A program made the position numbers and the translations under genes. From Hoplostethus atlanticus (taxonomy: Eukaryota > Chordata > Actinopteri > Trachichthyiformes > Trachichthyidae), in the NCBI GenBank assembly GCA_034670405.1, contig JAXDDX010000072.1, forward strand, positions 620,001-684,000: a DNA stretch of 64,000 nucleotides, in the 5' to 3' direction. Below, piece by piece: positions 34,533-64,000 of this stretch. Every line of letters begins with the position of its first letter. Position 1 is the first letter of the stretch. The notes under the pieces were generated by a model. It was given only the letters and a program-made list of their open reading frames with translations, was not told where the DNA came from and ran no database searches.

Positions 34533-35572
34533 GTGGTCTCTTAGGAGCGGGCTGCCAAATGGAGGACGTCGGACGGCTTGATGGACGGCCTGACCACCAA
34601 CGGGGTGCTAGTGATGCACCCGGTGGGGGAGTTTGTGTCGGAGCCAGCGCCAGGCGTCTGGAGGGAGATCTCGGTGTGCGGCAACGTCTTCGCCCTGAGG
34701 GAGACCCGCTCAGCCCAACAGAGAGGAAAATTGGTAAGACGGGAGAGCGCGCCGGGGGGGGGGGGGGGGGGGGGAGTCCCATGATTTGACTCCAGAAGTA
34801 TATGCCGAACTGTAAATGTAATGCATGTAGATGATGGTGTTTTGAAGGGATGAATTACATCTGATGGGTGTAGCCGGATGCCCACAGTGCCATCATGTGG
34901 TGGTAAAGAAGGGGAGTACTGGAACTGATGTTACCCCCTCCTTCTTCTCCTTTCCCTGCCCCTCTTCTTCTTCGGTCGCAGGTGGAGAACGAGTCAAACA
35001 CCCTCCAGGACGGCTCTCTGATTGACCTATGTGGAGCCACCCTGCTGTGGCGGACCCCCGCCGGACTGCGCCGCACCCCCACCCTCAAACAGCTGGAGTC
35101 CCTCCGCCAGGAGCTGAACGCCGCCCGCCCCCAGTGCCCCGTGGGATTCAACACCCTGGCCTTCCCCAGCCTGGCCCAGCGCGAGATTGTCGACAAGAAG
35201 CAGCCCTGGGTGTACGTCAACTGCGGCCACGTGCACGGCTACCACAACTGGGGCTACCGCAAGGAGAAGGGCCCCGGGGGCACAGCGCCAGCCAGCACCG
35301 GGGAGAGGGAGTGCCCCATGTGCCGGCGGGTGGGGCCCTACGTGCCGCTGTGGCTGGGCTGCGAGGGCGGCTTGTACCTGGACGCGGGGCCGCCCACCCA
35401 CGCGTTCTGCCCCTGCGGCCACGTGTGCTCGGAAAAGACAGTGGCGGGGTGGAGCCAGATCCCGTTGCCCCACGGCACGCACGCCTTCCACGCCGCCTGC
35501 CCCTTCTGCGGCACCTGGCTCACCGGGGAGCAGGGCCACATCAAACTCATCTTCCAGGGCCCCGTCGACTGA
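22170..35572 (+). CDS. peli3: Pellino-3 E3 ubiquitin ligase, complete coding sequence, 6 coding exons
   Basis: Pellino proteins bind IRAK-type substrates through an N-terminal FHA-like domain and attach ubiquitin through a C-terminal RING-like domain in Toll/IL-1 receptor and related inflammatory signalling. Coding exons: 22170-22342, 24265-24394, 25398-25499, 29829-30077, 34545-34733, 34982-35572; total 1,434 nt, 477 aa plus stop (human PELI3 about 469 aa). All introns are GT-AG and phases close. The start MVLEG matches the PELI3-type N-terminus, not PELI1/2. The Gly-rich insert in exon 4 is also PELI3-specific. The acceptor CCCAG at 22137-22141 lies 28 nt before the ATG, so at least one 5' non-coding exon lies upstream and is not located. 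Polyadenylation signal AATAAA at 35,795. Confidence 0.96.
23400..23500. repeat. hAT-like MITE fragment
   Basis: AAGGGTTAGACCGATATATT, then GGCCGATATTGGCCTTT and CCACCGATATGATGGAGGT, the left half of the family. Confidence 0.5.
23597..23990 (-). pseudogene. LINE reverse-transcriptase C-terminal fragment (L2-like)
   Basis: On the minus strand two adjacent frames together read like the end of a fish LINE RT. One frame has SAARVLTRTKKRAHITPV and IDFRIVLLIYKSFHGLAP (23,740-23,960). The other has RSTDSLLPKTQTKTDGEAGF (about 23,680-23,745). A frame change separates them and the rest of the element is missing, so it is a dead 5'-truncated copy in peli3 intron 1. Confidence 0.7.
24265..24394 (+). CDS. 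peli3: peli3 coding exon 2
   Basis: Residues 58-101: NGSLANGDKGRRRSRLALYK then RPKANGVKPDVIHN and TPLVSK. Part of the FHA-like core. Confidence 0.95.
24513..24545. repeat. Retroposon-like tail (AGATAAGATGAAATGAAACTTT)
   Basis: Short tail-like sequence shared with 11,188-11,225 and 46,596-46,620. Confidence 0.3.
24970..25200. repeat. hAT-like MITE family copy
   Basis: Blocks TTGGATCGATATATGCTGTC, GATATCGGCCTTTAATTAAA, ATCCACTTCTGGTATGATGC and CCACCCTGACAAGAATAACA occur in the family order. It contains the palindrome at 25,137-25,164. Confidence 0.5.
25137..25164. repeat. 28-bp perfect palindrome
   Basis: CCTTATACTGAATT is directly followed by its exact reverse complement with no spacer. Lies in peli3 intron 2, inside a MITE copy. 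Confidence 0.9.
25398..25499 (+). CDS. peli3: peli3 coding exon 3
   Basis: Residues 102-135, ALSNKSQHSISYTLSRSHSV then IVEYTHDTNTDMFQ. Phase 0 on both sides. A CA microsatellite starts 26 nt into the following intron. Confidence 0.95.
25525..25555. repeat. CA microsatellite next to peli3 exon 3 donor
   Basis: (CA)n running from +26 to +56 of peli3 intron 3. CA tracts at such positions are known binding sites of hnRNP L in vertebrates. Confidence 0.85.
25840..25882. repeat. ATT trinucleotide microsatellite
   Basis: Fourteen or so uninterrupted ATT units in peli3 intron 3. Confidence 0.9.
26280..27000. repeat. Decayed copy of a common fish interspersed repeat
   Basis: Contains phrases of a repeat very common in fish genomes, recognised from memory: TGGTCTTCTGCTGCTGTAGT, GACACCAGGCAGGACGGATC, CGTCCAGTTTTGGTGGTGAT, ATTCTCGGTAAACTCCAGAC. 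The ORF on the minus strand at 26,643-27,041 covers it but is not recognisable as a protein. Class not assigned. Confidence 0.5.
27355..29042. repeat. 1.7-kb minisatellite of 16-bp units in peli3 intron 3
   Basis: Built from 16-bp units of four kinds: TCTCTCCCTGTCTATC, TCTCTCCCTGTCTAGC, TCTCTATCTGTCTAGC and TCTCTATCTGTCTATC. The order of variants repeats at a larger scale: the pattern starting near 28,171 recurs near 28,763 (592 bp, 37 units). Nearly pure pyrimidine on the plus strand. The frames open across it (Leu/Ser/Pro/Val/Tyr) are artefacts. Confidence 0.95.
29272..29735. repeat. Degenerate ACTAT/ACTGT pentamer satellite
   Basis: AT-rich run of TACTATAC/TACTGTAC units with irregular spacing, about 95 bp before peli3 exon 4. 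It encodes a spurious Tyr/Leu/Ile frame. Confidence 0.85.
29829..30077 (+). CDS. peli3: peli3 coding exon 4 with Gly-rich insert
   Basis: Residues 136-218: IGRSTESMIDFVVTDTAGSS, a Gly-rich stretch encoded by GGC/GGA/GGG repeats, then QSTISRYACRIMCERSAPYT and AGFDSSKNIFLG. The same insert position is Gly-rich in mammalian PELI3. Confidence 0.95.
31560..31900. repeat. hAT-like MITE family copy, inverted
   Basis: Reads the family backwards: GTATTCTTGTCAGGGTGGGA, AAAGCCTCTGAAACAGCATT, CACTAAAACTCTCCACTGAA, then TCAGAGGCGGACGACACCGG and ATCATCCCGATATATCGTCA. Confidence 0.5.
32290..32445 (+). repeat. tRNA-derived SINE, full-looking copy
   Basis: Head GGCGTCCTGGTGGCTCAGTC, B-box-like GGGTTTGAATCC at about 32,349, body with CTCTCACCTGATCTTTCCTG, and an A-rich tail after AATAAAGGCA. 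Confidence 0.7.
32500..32560 (-). repeat. Head of the same SINE in opposite orientation
   Basis: The minus strand reads GCGGCGTCCTGGTGGCTCGG, matching the head of the SINE 60 bp away. The two copies therefore form an inverted pair able to fold in the pre-mRNA. Confidence 0.6.
33455..33545 (+). repeat. tRNA-derived SINE fragment
   Basis: GTGGTGTAGCGGTATATACA resembles an A-box head and CACGGGTTCGAA at 33,531-33,542 a B box. Confidence 0.45.
33695..34185. mobile_element. Element with about 100-bp terminal inverted repeats
   Basis: The block with TTCATTGGTTGAGTTAAACC and GGGCGGAGCCAAAGAATCAC (33,738-33,787) is matched in inverted orientation by GGTTCTTTGGCTCCGCCCAT and GAGGTTTAGCTCAACCAATG (34,085-34,128). 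The similarity continues outward on both sides for about 50 bp more. The interior of about 280 bp has no ORF. Confidence 0.6.
34467..34531. repeat. GT microsatellite at peli3 exon 5 acceptor
   Basis: 65 bp of pure (TG)n that replaces most of the polypyrimidine tract; only TCGTGGTCTCTTAG separates it from the exon at 34,545. Confidence 0.95.
34545..34733 (+). CDS. peli3: peli3 coding exon 5
   Basis: Residues 219-281, ERAAKWRTSDGLMDGLTTNG to RETRSAQQRGKL, the most conserved Pellino block. The acceptor is preceded by a long GT microsatellite ending 13 nt before the exon. Confidence 0.95.
34982..35572 (+). CDS. peli3: peli3 coding exon 6 (RING-like domain) and stop
   Basis: Residues 282-477. 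Carries QDGSLIDLCGATLLWRTPAG and the cysteine/histidine-rich RING-like part (CGHVHGYHNWG, CPMCRRVGPYVPLWLGC, CGHVCSEKT, HAACPFC), ending LIFQGPVD-stop. GC-rich, so several shadow frames on both strands stay open across it. Confidence 0.96.
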   Translation: MENESNTLQDGSLIDLCGATLLWRTPAGLRRTPTLKQLESLRQELNAARPQCPVGFNTLAFPSLAQREIVDKKQPWVYVNCGHVHGYHNWGYRKEKGPGGTAPASTGERECPMCRRVGPYVPLWLGCEGGLYLDAGPPTHAFCPCGHVCSEKTVAGWSQIPLPHGTHAFHAACPFCGTWLTGEQGHIKLIFQGPVD

Positions 35573-35830
35573 GCCCGCAGCTGGGGAACCAGTCATGGAG
35601 TAACTGCTGCCAATAGACTGTCTACTAAAAAAAAAAAAGGCTGGAGAACTCGAGGCTGGATTGAAAGATCAAGGACCGACAAATATAGGAAAAGGAAAGA
35701 CTGTTGAAATGGCGAACTTGCGAGCGAGATGGAATAATAGATGCCGAGGCTTGAAATGGAATATGAGCTGTATGAAGGGGGGGGTGGGGGTGTAAATAAA
35801 TTGTGTTGAAATGAAAACGTGTTTGGTGAT
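35573..35830 (+). terminator. peli3: peli3 3'UTR with polyadenylation signal
   Basis: AATAAA at 35,795-35,800 lies about 225 nt after the stop and is followed by TTGTGTTGAAATG...GTGTTTGGTG, a GT-rich downstream element. A short 3'UTR is inferred. Confidence 0.6.
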
Positions 35831-36540
35831 CTTTACCTGCTGGTGTGCGTTTAGAACAGCAAGGGACTCTTCCCACGCAGAAAGCCCCTGTCCACCGGTG
35901 TCGGCTACAACACGGTGAGCTTGTAGACCCTAAGGAGTGTCTGTGCAGTCTGCAGCGCCCCCATTGCGCTATAAATAACTCAAGGTCACCAGCAACCCCA
36001 TCGCCTCACCGCCAGGAGAGAGGGGGGGGGGGGGAGGGAGGGAGAGAGTGGGAGGAGGACAGCAGTTTTGTCATCAGGAGAGCTGCAGGTCACCTATTCC
36101 ACCATCTAAGCAAATGTTGGAACAAACTGATTCAGCAACACCACATAAGAGATTTGCTATTTGAGCGCACATACAGATCTATATCTTAATGCAGATATTT
36201 CTGATAGGATATCAAAAGGTTTTACTGCAGACTTTTGCTTAAGGCAGCTGCGGTCCTAAGAGGGACTGTGCAGAAAAGATCCTCCACCATGCCAAGTATC
36301 CCGTCTCCACTGAAATCAGTACATTTCCATTTGATGCATTACGACTGAGGTGCACCTGGGATTGCGGCATGTTTATTTAAGGGTCCGCAGGGAGAGGCAG
36401 AGGTACAAATCAAGGGCGGCCCACCTCGTGGATAACAGATAGTAGTGGAGATACAGTGCAGTACAGTTACCCCAGGTGTGACTGACCTCCTGTGGCGCCT
36501 CCGGCAGAATGCACTCTTATGAAAAGAGGCAAACGCGTGG
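35831..36540. other. Gap between convergent peli3 and rab1b
   Basis: Open frames here (35,845-36,189) lack recognisable protein features. G-run at about 36,024-36,035. No gene seen. Confidence 0.4.
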
Positions 36541-36960
36541 TGAAATAAGTCCCTTCTCTGGGGGCGTAGACTGATATTGGGTTTTCATTCAAATTCAGAT
36601 AGCAGCGTCTTCGCAAGTCGGCGAACTCCTCCAGATTCTTCCTTTGTTTGAAGAACATGCATAATTCTTAGACCAATATAAGGGGTCGATATTGGTCCAC
36701 CTCTGACATGACTGATATGAGAATTGAGCAATACTACACTGGTTATCTATGGAAAGACCTTAAGATGAACATACATTTAAATGAACCTTAATTTTGATCA
36801 GATTTGTTTTTATTTTTAATCATTCTATTATACTATTTAGACCACTGTCCCGTGGTCTAAATGCTGTTTACTTTCCCACTCTATTTGAAATTTAAAATTA
36901 AAATATTGAATATCGCCACAAAATATCGGCATGGGCCTTCAAAAACCCACACTGGTCTAA
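36541..36960. repeat. hAT-like MITE family fragments
   Basis: GGGCGTAGACTGATATTGGG, GACCAATATAAGGGGTCGAT, GGTTATCTATGGAAAGACCT and GTGGTCTAAATGCTGTTT occur, all family blocks, partly rearranged. Confidence 0.45.
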
Positions 36961-37019
36961 ACCTTGAATTGAAAATCAGAAAGACAAGCTCTCGTGTTGA
37001 CATTCATCTTTTTCATCGT

Positions 37020-37655
37020 TTTATTATATATATATATTTATAATATGTACAGAAAAAAAAAAAAGATCAAACTTAGCAGTGAGACGCACCAAAGTGAACA
37101 AGCGAAACAGAAAAGATTGAAGGTGACTGACTGGACAGACGGGTCCTGTCTGGTGCTTTGCTATTAACAAACAACACCTAGTGAGTGCCTTTATTAAGCC
37201 ATTGGACAGCAATGAAGTGTGCAAATGACATGGAAAATACCCCTTTTCCCAAATGAACACAAAAAAAAAAAAGGGACAAGAAAAAAAACTGAGTGACGTT
37301 CCATCGCAATCACATTCATAAGCAAGCCCCAACCCTAAATCCTATTAACCCCGCCCTCACATTGGATGACCCGCCCACTGGAGATCCTACCCGGCGTCCC
37401 CTTATCCTTCAATGGACCGGACAATATTACCACAGTATAGTACTCAATGTATATATTAAAATCAGTAGGATAGCTTCTTGAAAAGAAAGGACATTCAGAA
37501 GAAATCAACAAAAGGGGAATCGCACTGTCTCAACTTGGCGCAAATCGTCCATTATGTGTGTGTCGCTTCAAACGATCGCTTCTTTTGTACTCGTGTGAGG
37601 ATGCCAGGATGTCTCAGGAATGTTTCACATAACCCCACCCCAAACCTGGATACCA

Positions 37656-37717
<62 letters not shown>

Positions 37718-40083
37718 CTGTTCCCTCCCCTCCCCTCAATTCGGGCCAGATTCCAATCTTGCACAGCAAACTGCAAGCGCTCCAGTCTTGTATCACGGGG
37801 GTTGGAAAAAAAAAAAACAAGGCTAAAACCACATCTGTGTAAACCGACGCCCACACAAGGCGAAACACACGATTCTAGCGCTAAGACGGCTTAATCTATT
37901 ACCATTACACTGACTGAATGATCGGAAATAACCAATGTCACAGTTGCACTGTACTGAAAAAAGGACATTTCTGTGATCGCTCTTTAGCTCGGACTCAAGA
38001 TGAAACTAGATGCAGGTTTCAGACCAAGCGTCATTCAAAACAGCGACGAGACTTCAGAAATGGGAGGCTAGTGTTCTGGAGATGGCCGACGCTCCATCTG
38101 TCTTCGCTTGAAGTTTTCAGAAGCTCAAATTGCACTTTTGCGCACCTTGCCCGAGCCCGCGAACGGTGTCGAAACGTTGAGAAAGTGTGTGTTTTATCCA
38201 ACCGGGAATCAGATTCCCTTATCTGAGCGGAAGCTGGTAGGGGGGTGGTCTTGTGGAATCTATCGAGTTGCAGCGCCGCGGTTGGTCTGGAGACGTCAGT
38301 TGGGGAGTTCATATCCGGTCTACGAGCCGAGACCAGTCAGTCCCTGAACCTCCGGACACTCCAAGACGCACTACAACCCGATGAAAAAGGCTCCTGGACC
38401 AGAATGGGCACAGAACAGCTCCCTGCTGCGTAAGGCTTATAGCCACATGCTAACATCCACGACTATACCAACAGGTCGCCAAGAGAAGAAAAGGACTGGC
38501 AGCAATCAAACCAACGTCTCTGAAGGCCCAACCTTTAAAAAACTAAACCCGCTGCTACAGCAACGTCGGCATATTTTCCAGTTCTTTATAGCTTTAAAAC
38601 GGGGTAAACAGTTGCAGCTCAGGTCGATGAGTTTCGACGAGGTCAGGGGTCACGCTTTCCCCCCGCATTCCTGCCAGGGTCCATGGAAATACAACACACT
38701 GCTATGAGAACCGAGGCGGGGGGGGGAGGGACACCAAACAGATAATCTCAGCCGGTTCGGGTAATGTGTCTCCTTTCAGTCTCGAGGGGGGAAACCCCTT
38801 TGAGCGCGAAAAGAGCTAGCTTACACTTTCAGCCCCAGGGAGGTGAAGCGCTATGCTAACGCCGCCGACTGATTGGGAAGCGGGAATGCCGAGGGACGTG
38901 AAAGCACTGTAAACGGGCCGGTGCGTGAACCGTGCGTCCAAACAATGACGCTTGATCTCAGGGAAGGAACAGCAGCTTTTGTAAGACCCCTCCACCCCAC
39001 CAATACCATATCTCTAACCTAGCTTCATCTGCAAACAAGCACAAAGAAAAAAAAACAAAAAACTTTTAACTACATCCTAAAACCCACCCTGTATCATGTA
39101 TAGTGAACATGAGTGCTAGGCAAATTGTACATGCTTTCTCCGTTAGAAAACAAAAACAATCAATGAAATAAAAAACAATAAAACCATAATAACAATAATA
39201 AAACAGTAATTGTAAGAGTCTGCTAATATGAACACAGAATATTGCCAATTGCTTCGGGTTCTTTGTCCGGATAAATCAAATTCCACCCGCCCTAATTTGT
39301 TACCTTTTCTCATGCCTCTGTGTGTGTGTGTTGTTGATCAACCCTCCTACGGTAATATATAGTGGAATTCCAGGATTATTAAGTCATACATCATCGCCTA
39401 ACCGTACTGAATCTCATTTTTATGTTGTGTGAAATCCTTCCTTTGAGGAGTGATGAAGACAAAAATAAAAGCCCCCTAGCTAACACCGTAGATTACAGCG
39501 CTCACAAACACTCCCTCTATGCCTCCCCTGTCTGACTCCGACTAGATCCCTACCTCATGGAGTAAATGAGCTGGATGCAGTCCAAATTCAACCGATAGCT
39601 CTGCTCTTCTACCTGGAGTGTTTAGCCGGGGGGGGGGTTGAATTACAGCTTCCCTCAAAAAAAAAAAAAAACCCCAGACAATCTGTCTCTGTATGCAGCC
39701 CTCTGTCCTGTATCTGCCGATTCCATACTTCGGGTTCGGGACCGAGGCGGGGGAGAGGGAGAGGGGCACGGGCTTCCCCTGGATCTTCATCGATAAATGC
39801 CGATGCTGTTCAGCCGCCGGATAACCGATGCTGCTACTGCTTATAGAGCATCGACGATGTGGTGACTCGGGCACATGTGACTCCACCTGTGTCTGTGTGT
39901 GTGTGTGTGTGTGTAGTCAGGCAGATTATTCCAGGGATCAAGACGTTTGGAGTGGGGGGGGGGGATGAGATCAGCAAAGACAGACAGAGCTTGAGGGGAA
40001 AAATGGAAACACCGCTTGGCCGTCAATCTTGCCACGAGGCTCAAATTGCTTTAACCCCCGCCGCCCCAATTTCACTTTCTATA

Positions 40084-40118
<35 letters not shown>

Positions 40119-40578
40119 GAGATAAGCTCACTGGAATCTAAACCTCATCTTCAATCGCCTCCGTTCCACTCTAAATCAATACCAATCTTTCCCCCATATC
40201 TGTTTACTTTCTGTCCTCTTGGCAAGAATGAAAAAGTTGCCGCGGCCTCTTGTTTCTCTCCCTCGCGGGCCTATCGCTTTCTTCTTCTGTCGCTTGGTGA
40301 AGATGCAGCCCTCAATTAACCTTTTCAATCTGTTCTTTGATCTTTCCCCTCTTCTTACTCGTCTACGCCCTCTCCTCTCGTCCCTGCATCCCGTTTGCCC
40401 ACCTATCCCCTGCGTCTCTATCCCAGTGGTTGTTGGGCTGATAGAGGGAGGGAGGGGGCGGGGAGCTGGTTTGCAGGCTACAGGGTGTTATGGAGGCGGG
40501 AGGAGGAGGCTGTGGGGGGCGGGGGGTGGGAGTGGTGGGGTAACAGAGGAAGGGGAGGTTTCAATCGGGGGGGATCCT
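37020..40578 (-). other. rab1b: Probable long 3'UTR of rab1b
   Basis: From the rab1b stop (40,579) down to a minus-strand AATAAA at 37,025-37,020 (another at 37,195-37,190) there is no other gene and none of the dispersed MITE families that fill the rest of the window. It carries GT/CA/CT tracts (37,660-37,717; 39,893-39,915; 40,088-40,118). The absence of transposons together with polyadenylation signals suggests transcribed UTR; this is inference. Confidence 0.4.
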
Positions 40579-45264
<4,686 letters not shown>

Positions 45265-45605
45265 GTTGTGACTCTGGACGTGTTTTTCTGTCGGCGACTC
45301 AACTCTTCCTTCCTCCTGCTCCAGGAAAAAAGATGACTTGTAGGTCCGGGTATCCGAGGCACTTAGATAGCTGTTTTTCCGTCTCAGTTACCACCCTTGG
45401 TCCTTCCACTGTGCTCTATATTTATAATTTCATATATCGTTAAATCTACCAGACATATCCCCGTTTCCTTTGGTTATACGGGTTTATTTTCTTCCCCTTT
45501 TCTTCCTTTTTGTGTCCGTTGCTCGCTAGACGTGCAAGATGGCTGCGCAGGTGCGGTAGTGACGTAAGGTGACGTGGCACTACGGACAAATCTAGAATTG
45601 GTGTA
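45265..45605 (-). promoter_or_regulatory. rab1b: rab1b 5'UTR and promoter region
   Basis: Upstream of the rab1b ATG. Contains a YY1-like CAAGATGGCTGCG (45,534-45,546), a CRE-type TGACGTAA (45,560-45,567), a TGACGTGG that matches the unfolded-protein-response element (45,570-45,577) and a CCAAT box on the gene's strand (45,601-45,597). CpG-rich. The transcription start is not determinable from sequence. Confidence 0.5.
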
Positions 45606-45996
45606 ATGCTGGGATTTGCAGTTTATTAGCAACAGCGAGCTAAATAACAAAACAGCATAACAGGTGTGTGCATAAATCTATTATGTCACGTGTTGTTTAC
45701 TGAGGGACATCGGTGTACTTAACTTAATACTCAGTATTAAGTTGGGTTCTCTGACCAAGAGGTTAGTGAATGTGTGAATGTGAAGCAGGGCTGGAAAAGA
45801 ACATAGTGCTCAGTCAATTTCCCTGGATAAATAAAGGTCAGTTGTCAGGGACCATGGGCAACTTGCCAGTCTTGCAACAATCTTTTCTAGACTTCAGATT
45901 TCAAATCTATAAAGCTGAGTGATTAACAAAATAAATCAAAATATTGTCCAGTGCCTGTCTATTACAAAGAAAATAATATGTGGATCTTATGTTGAT
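45606..45996. other. Short spacer between receptor 3' end and rab1b promoter
   Basis: Includes a retroposon-tail-like CAATTTCCCTGGATAAATAAAG at about 45,818-45,839. No gene seen. Confidence 0.35.
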
Positions 45997-46013
45997 TTTA
46001 TTTGCACATACAT

Positions 46014-46044
<31 letters not shown>

Positions 46045-46098
46045 AACACACAAAAAAATCAGCTGCATATTTTGCAACACTGTCCTTTTCAGCACTCC
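45997..46098 (-). terminator. Short 3'UTR and polyadenylation signal of the receptor gene
   Basis: Minus-strand AATAAA at 46,002-45,997, about 97 nt after the stop codon. A CA/GT tract (46,022-46,043) lies in the UTR. The gene therefore ends only about 0.4 kb upstream of the rab1b promoter on the same strand. Confidence 0.5.
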
Positions 46099-63317
<17,219 letters not shown>

Positions 63318-64000
63318 CTGGTAAAATTGTGATATCTTGTATATAATTACTGTAAACAAATGCGACCATGGTCAAGACGAATGGCAGCCTCTATCTCACA
63401 CCAGTGGTGCTAGTGTTTCTCCAAATTAAGACTACATTTCCCATAAACCCTGTCGCTTCCTGTCCCCCCCCCCTCCCTAGGGTCTTTGTCTTTACTGAAG
63501 GGGATCAACATGTTGGAAGTGATTTTGATTTTCATCTTCCTTTCTCTCCTTCCACCATCTGCTGTTGCCAGAAACTCTGAAAGCTTTAGCTCTGTTAGCG
63601 CTGGAAGTACAGTGCCCTCTTCCTGTTTTGTGCCGTAAAGCAATACAGCAGATTTCCCGCCAAATCTGAACCATGTGGCACACAATTTAAAATACAGAGT
63701 AGAGGCTGCCAGTCTTCTAGTGATGGTCTCGTTTGTTCATGGTAAAATTCTACGTGTACCACTTTTAATAAGGTCACTGTAGTGACAAGACGTGCAACAC
63801 AACGGACAATTCCACACGTGAAGAACAAATGTATGAAATAAATGAGTTACAGCATTATGATGCTTTGCAAAATAACAGAAACACAATGTGAAAAAAATTA
63901 ATGAAAATAGGTACAGTATGAAAATAGACCCAATATGTGTCAGTAAGCTATAACATTCACATGCTCTACAGAAGGTATACTTAAGATCATACAGAAAGTG
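63318..64000. other. Right edge: receptor intron, no exon seen
   Basis: No minus-strand frame here continues the Eph-like ectodomain, and the cysteine-rich exon needs a preceding exon ending in one base of a codon. The frames present (63,410-63,830) have no cysteine pattern. Upstream exons lie beyond the window. Confidence 0.5.

Larger units (their letters stand above)
30078..34544 (+). other. peli3 intron 4 (4.5 kb)
   Basis: Holds short CA and CT tracts (30,627-30,643; 30,722-30,752), a MITE copy, two SINEs in opposite orientation, a further tRNA-like SINE, a long-TIR element and a GT microsatellite at its 3' end. No exon seen in 30,960-31,560, which lacks clear repeats. Confidence 0.4.

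Noticed and set aside
35027..35616. Long open frames antisense and in other plus frames over the last peli3 exon (138-195 aa)
   Set aside because: GC-rich exon shadows; only the frame ending in the RING-like domain matches a family and joins exon 5 in phase.
45573..45601. Classical ERSE (CCAAT-N9-CCACG) at rab1b
   Set aside because: The two half-sites are 19 nt apart, not 9; kept only as a UPRE plus CCAAT observation.

Overview
This 64 kb window is nuclear DNA of a bony fish, most likely a teleost. The genes are vertebrate, multi-exon, with GT-AG introns. The introns are full of fish-type repeats: tRNA-derived SINEs, LINE 3' tails, hAT- and Tc1-like MITEs, and long CA/GT and CT microsatellites. 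Four protein genes can be assembled exon by exon. For the three that lie wholly in the window the exon phases close exactly.

Layout: (1) 2,986-10,445, minus strand: rce1, the CAAX-prenyl endopeptidase of the ER, 8 coding exons, 322 aa. (2) 22,170-35,572, plus strand: peli3 (Pellino-3 E3 ubiquitin ligase), 6 coding exons, 477 aa; its non-coding first exon lies further upstream and was not located. (3) 40,579-45,264, minus strand: rab1b (ER-Golgi Rab GTPase), 6 exons, 201 aa, with a probable long 3'UTR down to about 37.0 kb. (4) 46,099-63,317 and beyond the right edge, minus strand: the last 12 exons of a receptor tyrosine kinase. Its visible extracellular part (cysteine-rich module plus one fibronectin III domain) reads like an Eph receptor, while its kinase domain and tail read like the TAM family (Tyro3/Axl/Mer). 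rce1, peli3 and rab1b are also close neighbours on human 11q13, so the block looks like old vertebrate synteny. The chimeric receptor is not a human gene that I recognise.

Between and inside the genes: 10.4-22.1 kb is gene-poor and repeat-rich. Intron 3 of peli3 holds a 1.7 kb minisatellite of 16-bp units with a 592-bp higher-order period. Introns of the receptor gene hold an almost intact Tc1-like transposon (48,053-49,672) and a decayed, env-less endogenous retrovirus (about 52.3-58.97 kb), both antisense to the host gene. A family of about 400-bp hAT-type MITEs recurs at about ten sites.

Functional links: rce1 and rab1b both concern prenylated GTPases and the early secretory pathway. Rce1 trims CAAX proteins such as Ras. 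Rab1b ends in -CC and is geranylgeranylated without Rce1 cleavage, so the neighbourhood is synteny and not a pathway operon. The most noteworthy item is the Eph-ectodomain/TAM-kinase receptor. The second is the repeated placement of CA/GT dinucleotide tracts right beside splice sites in three of the four genes.
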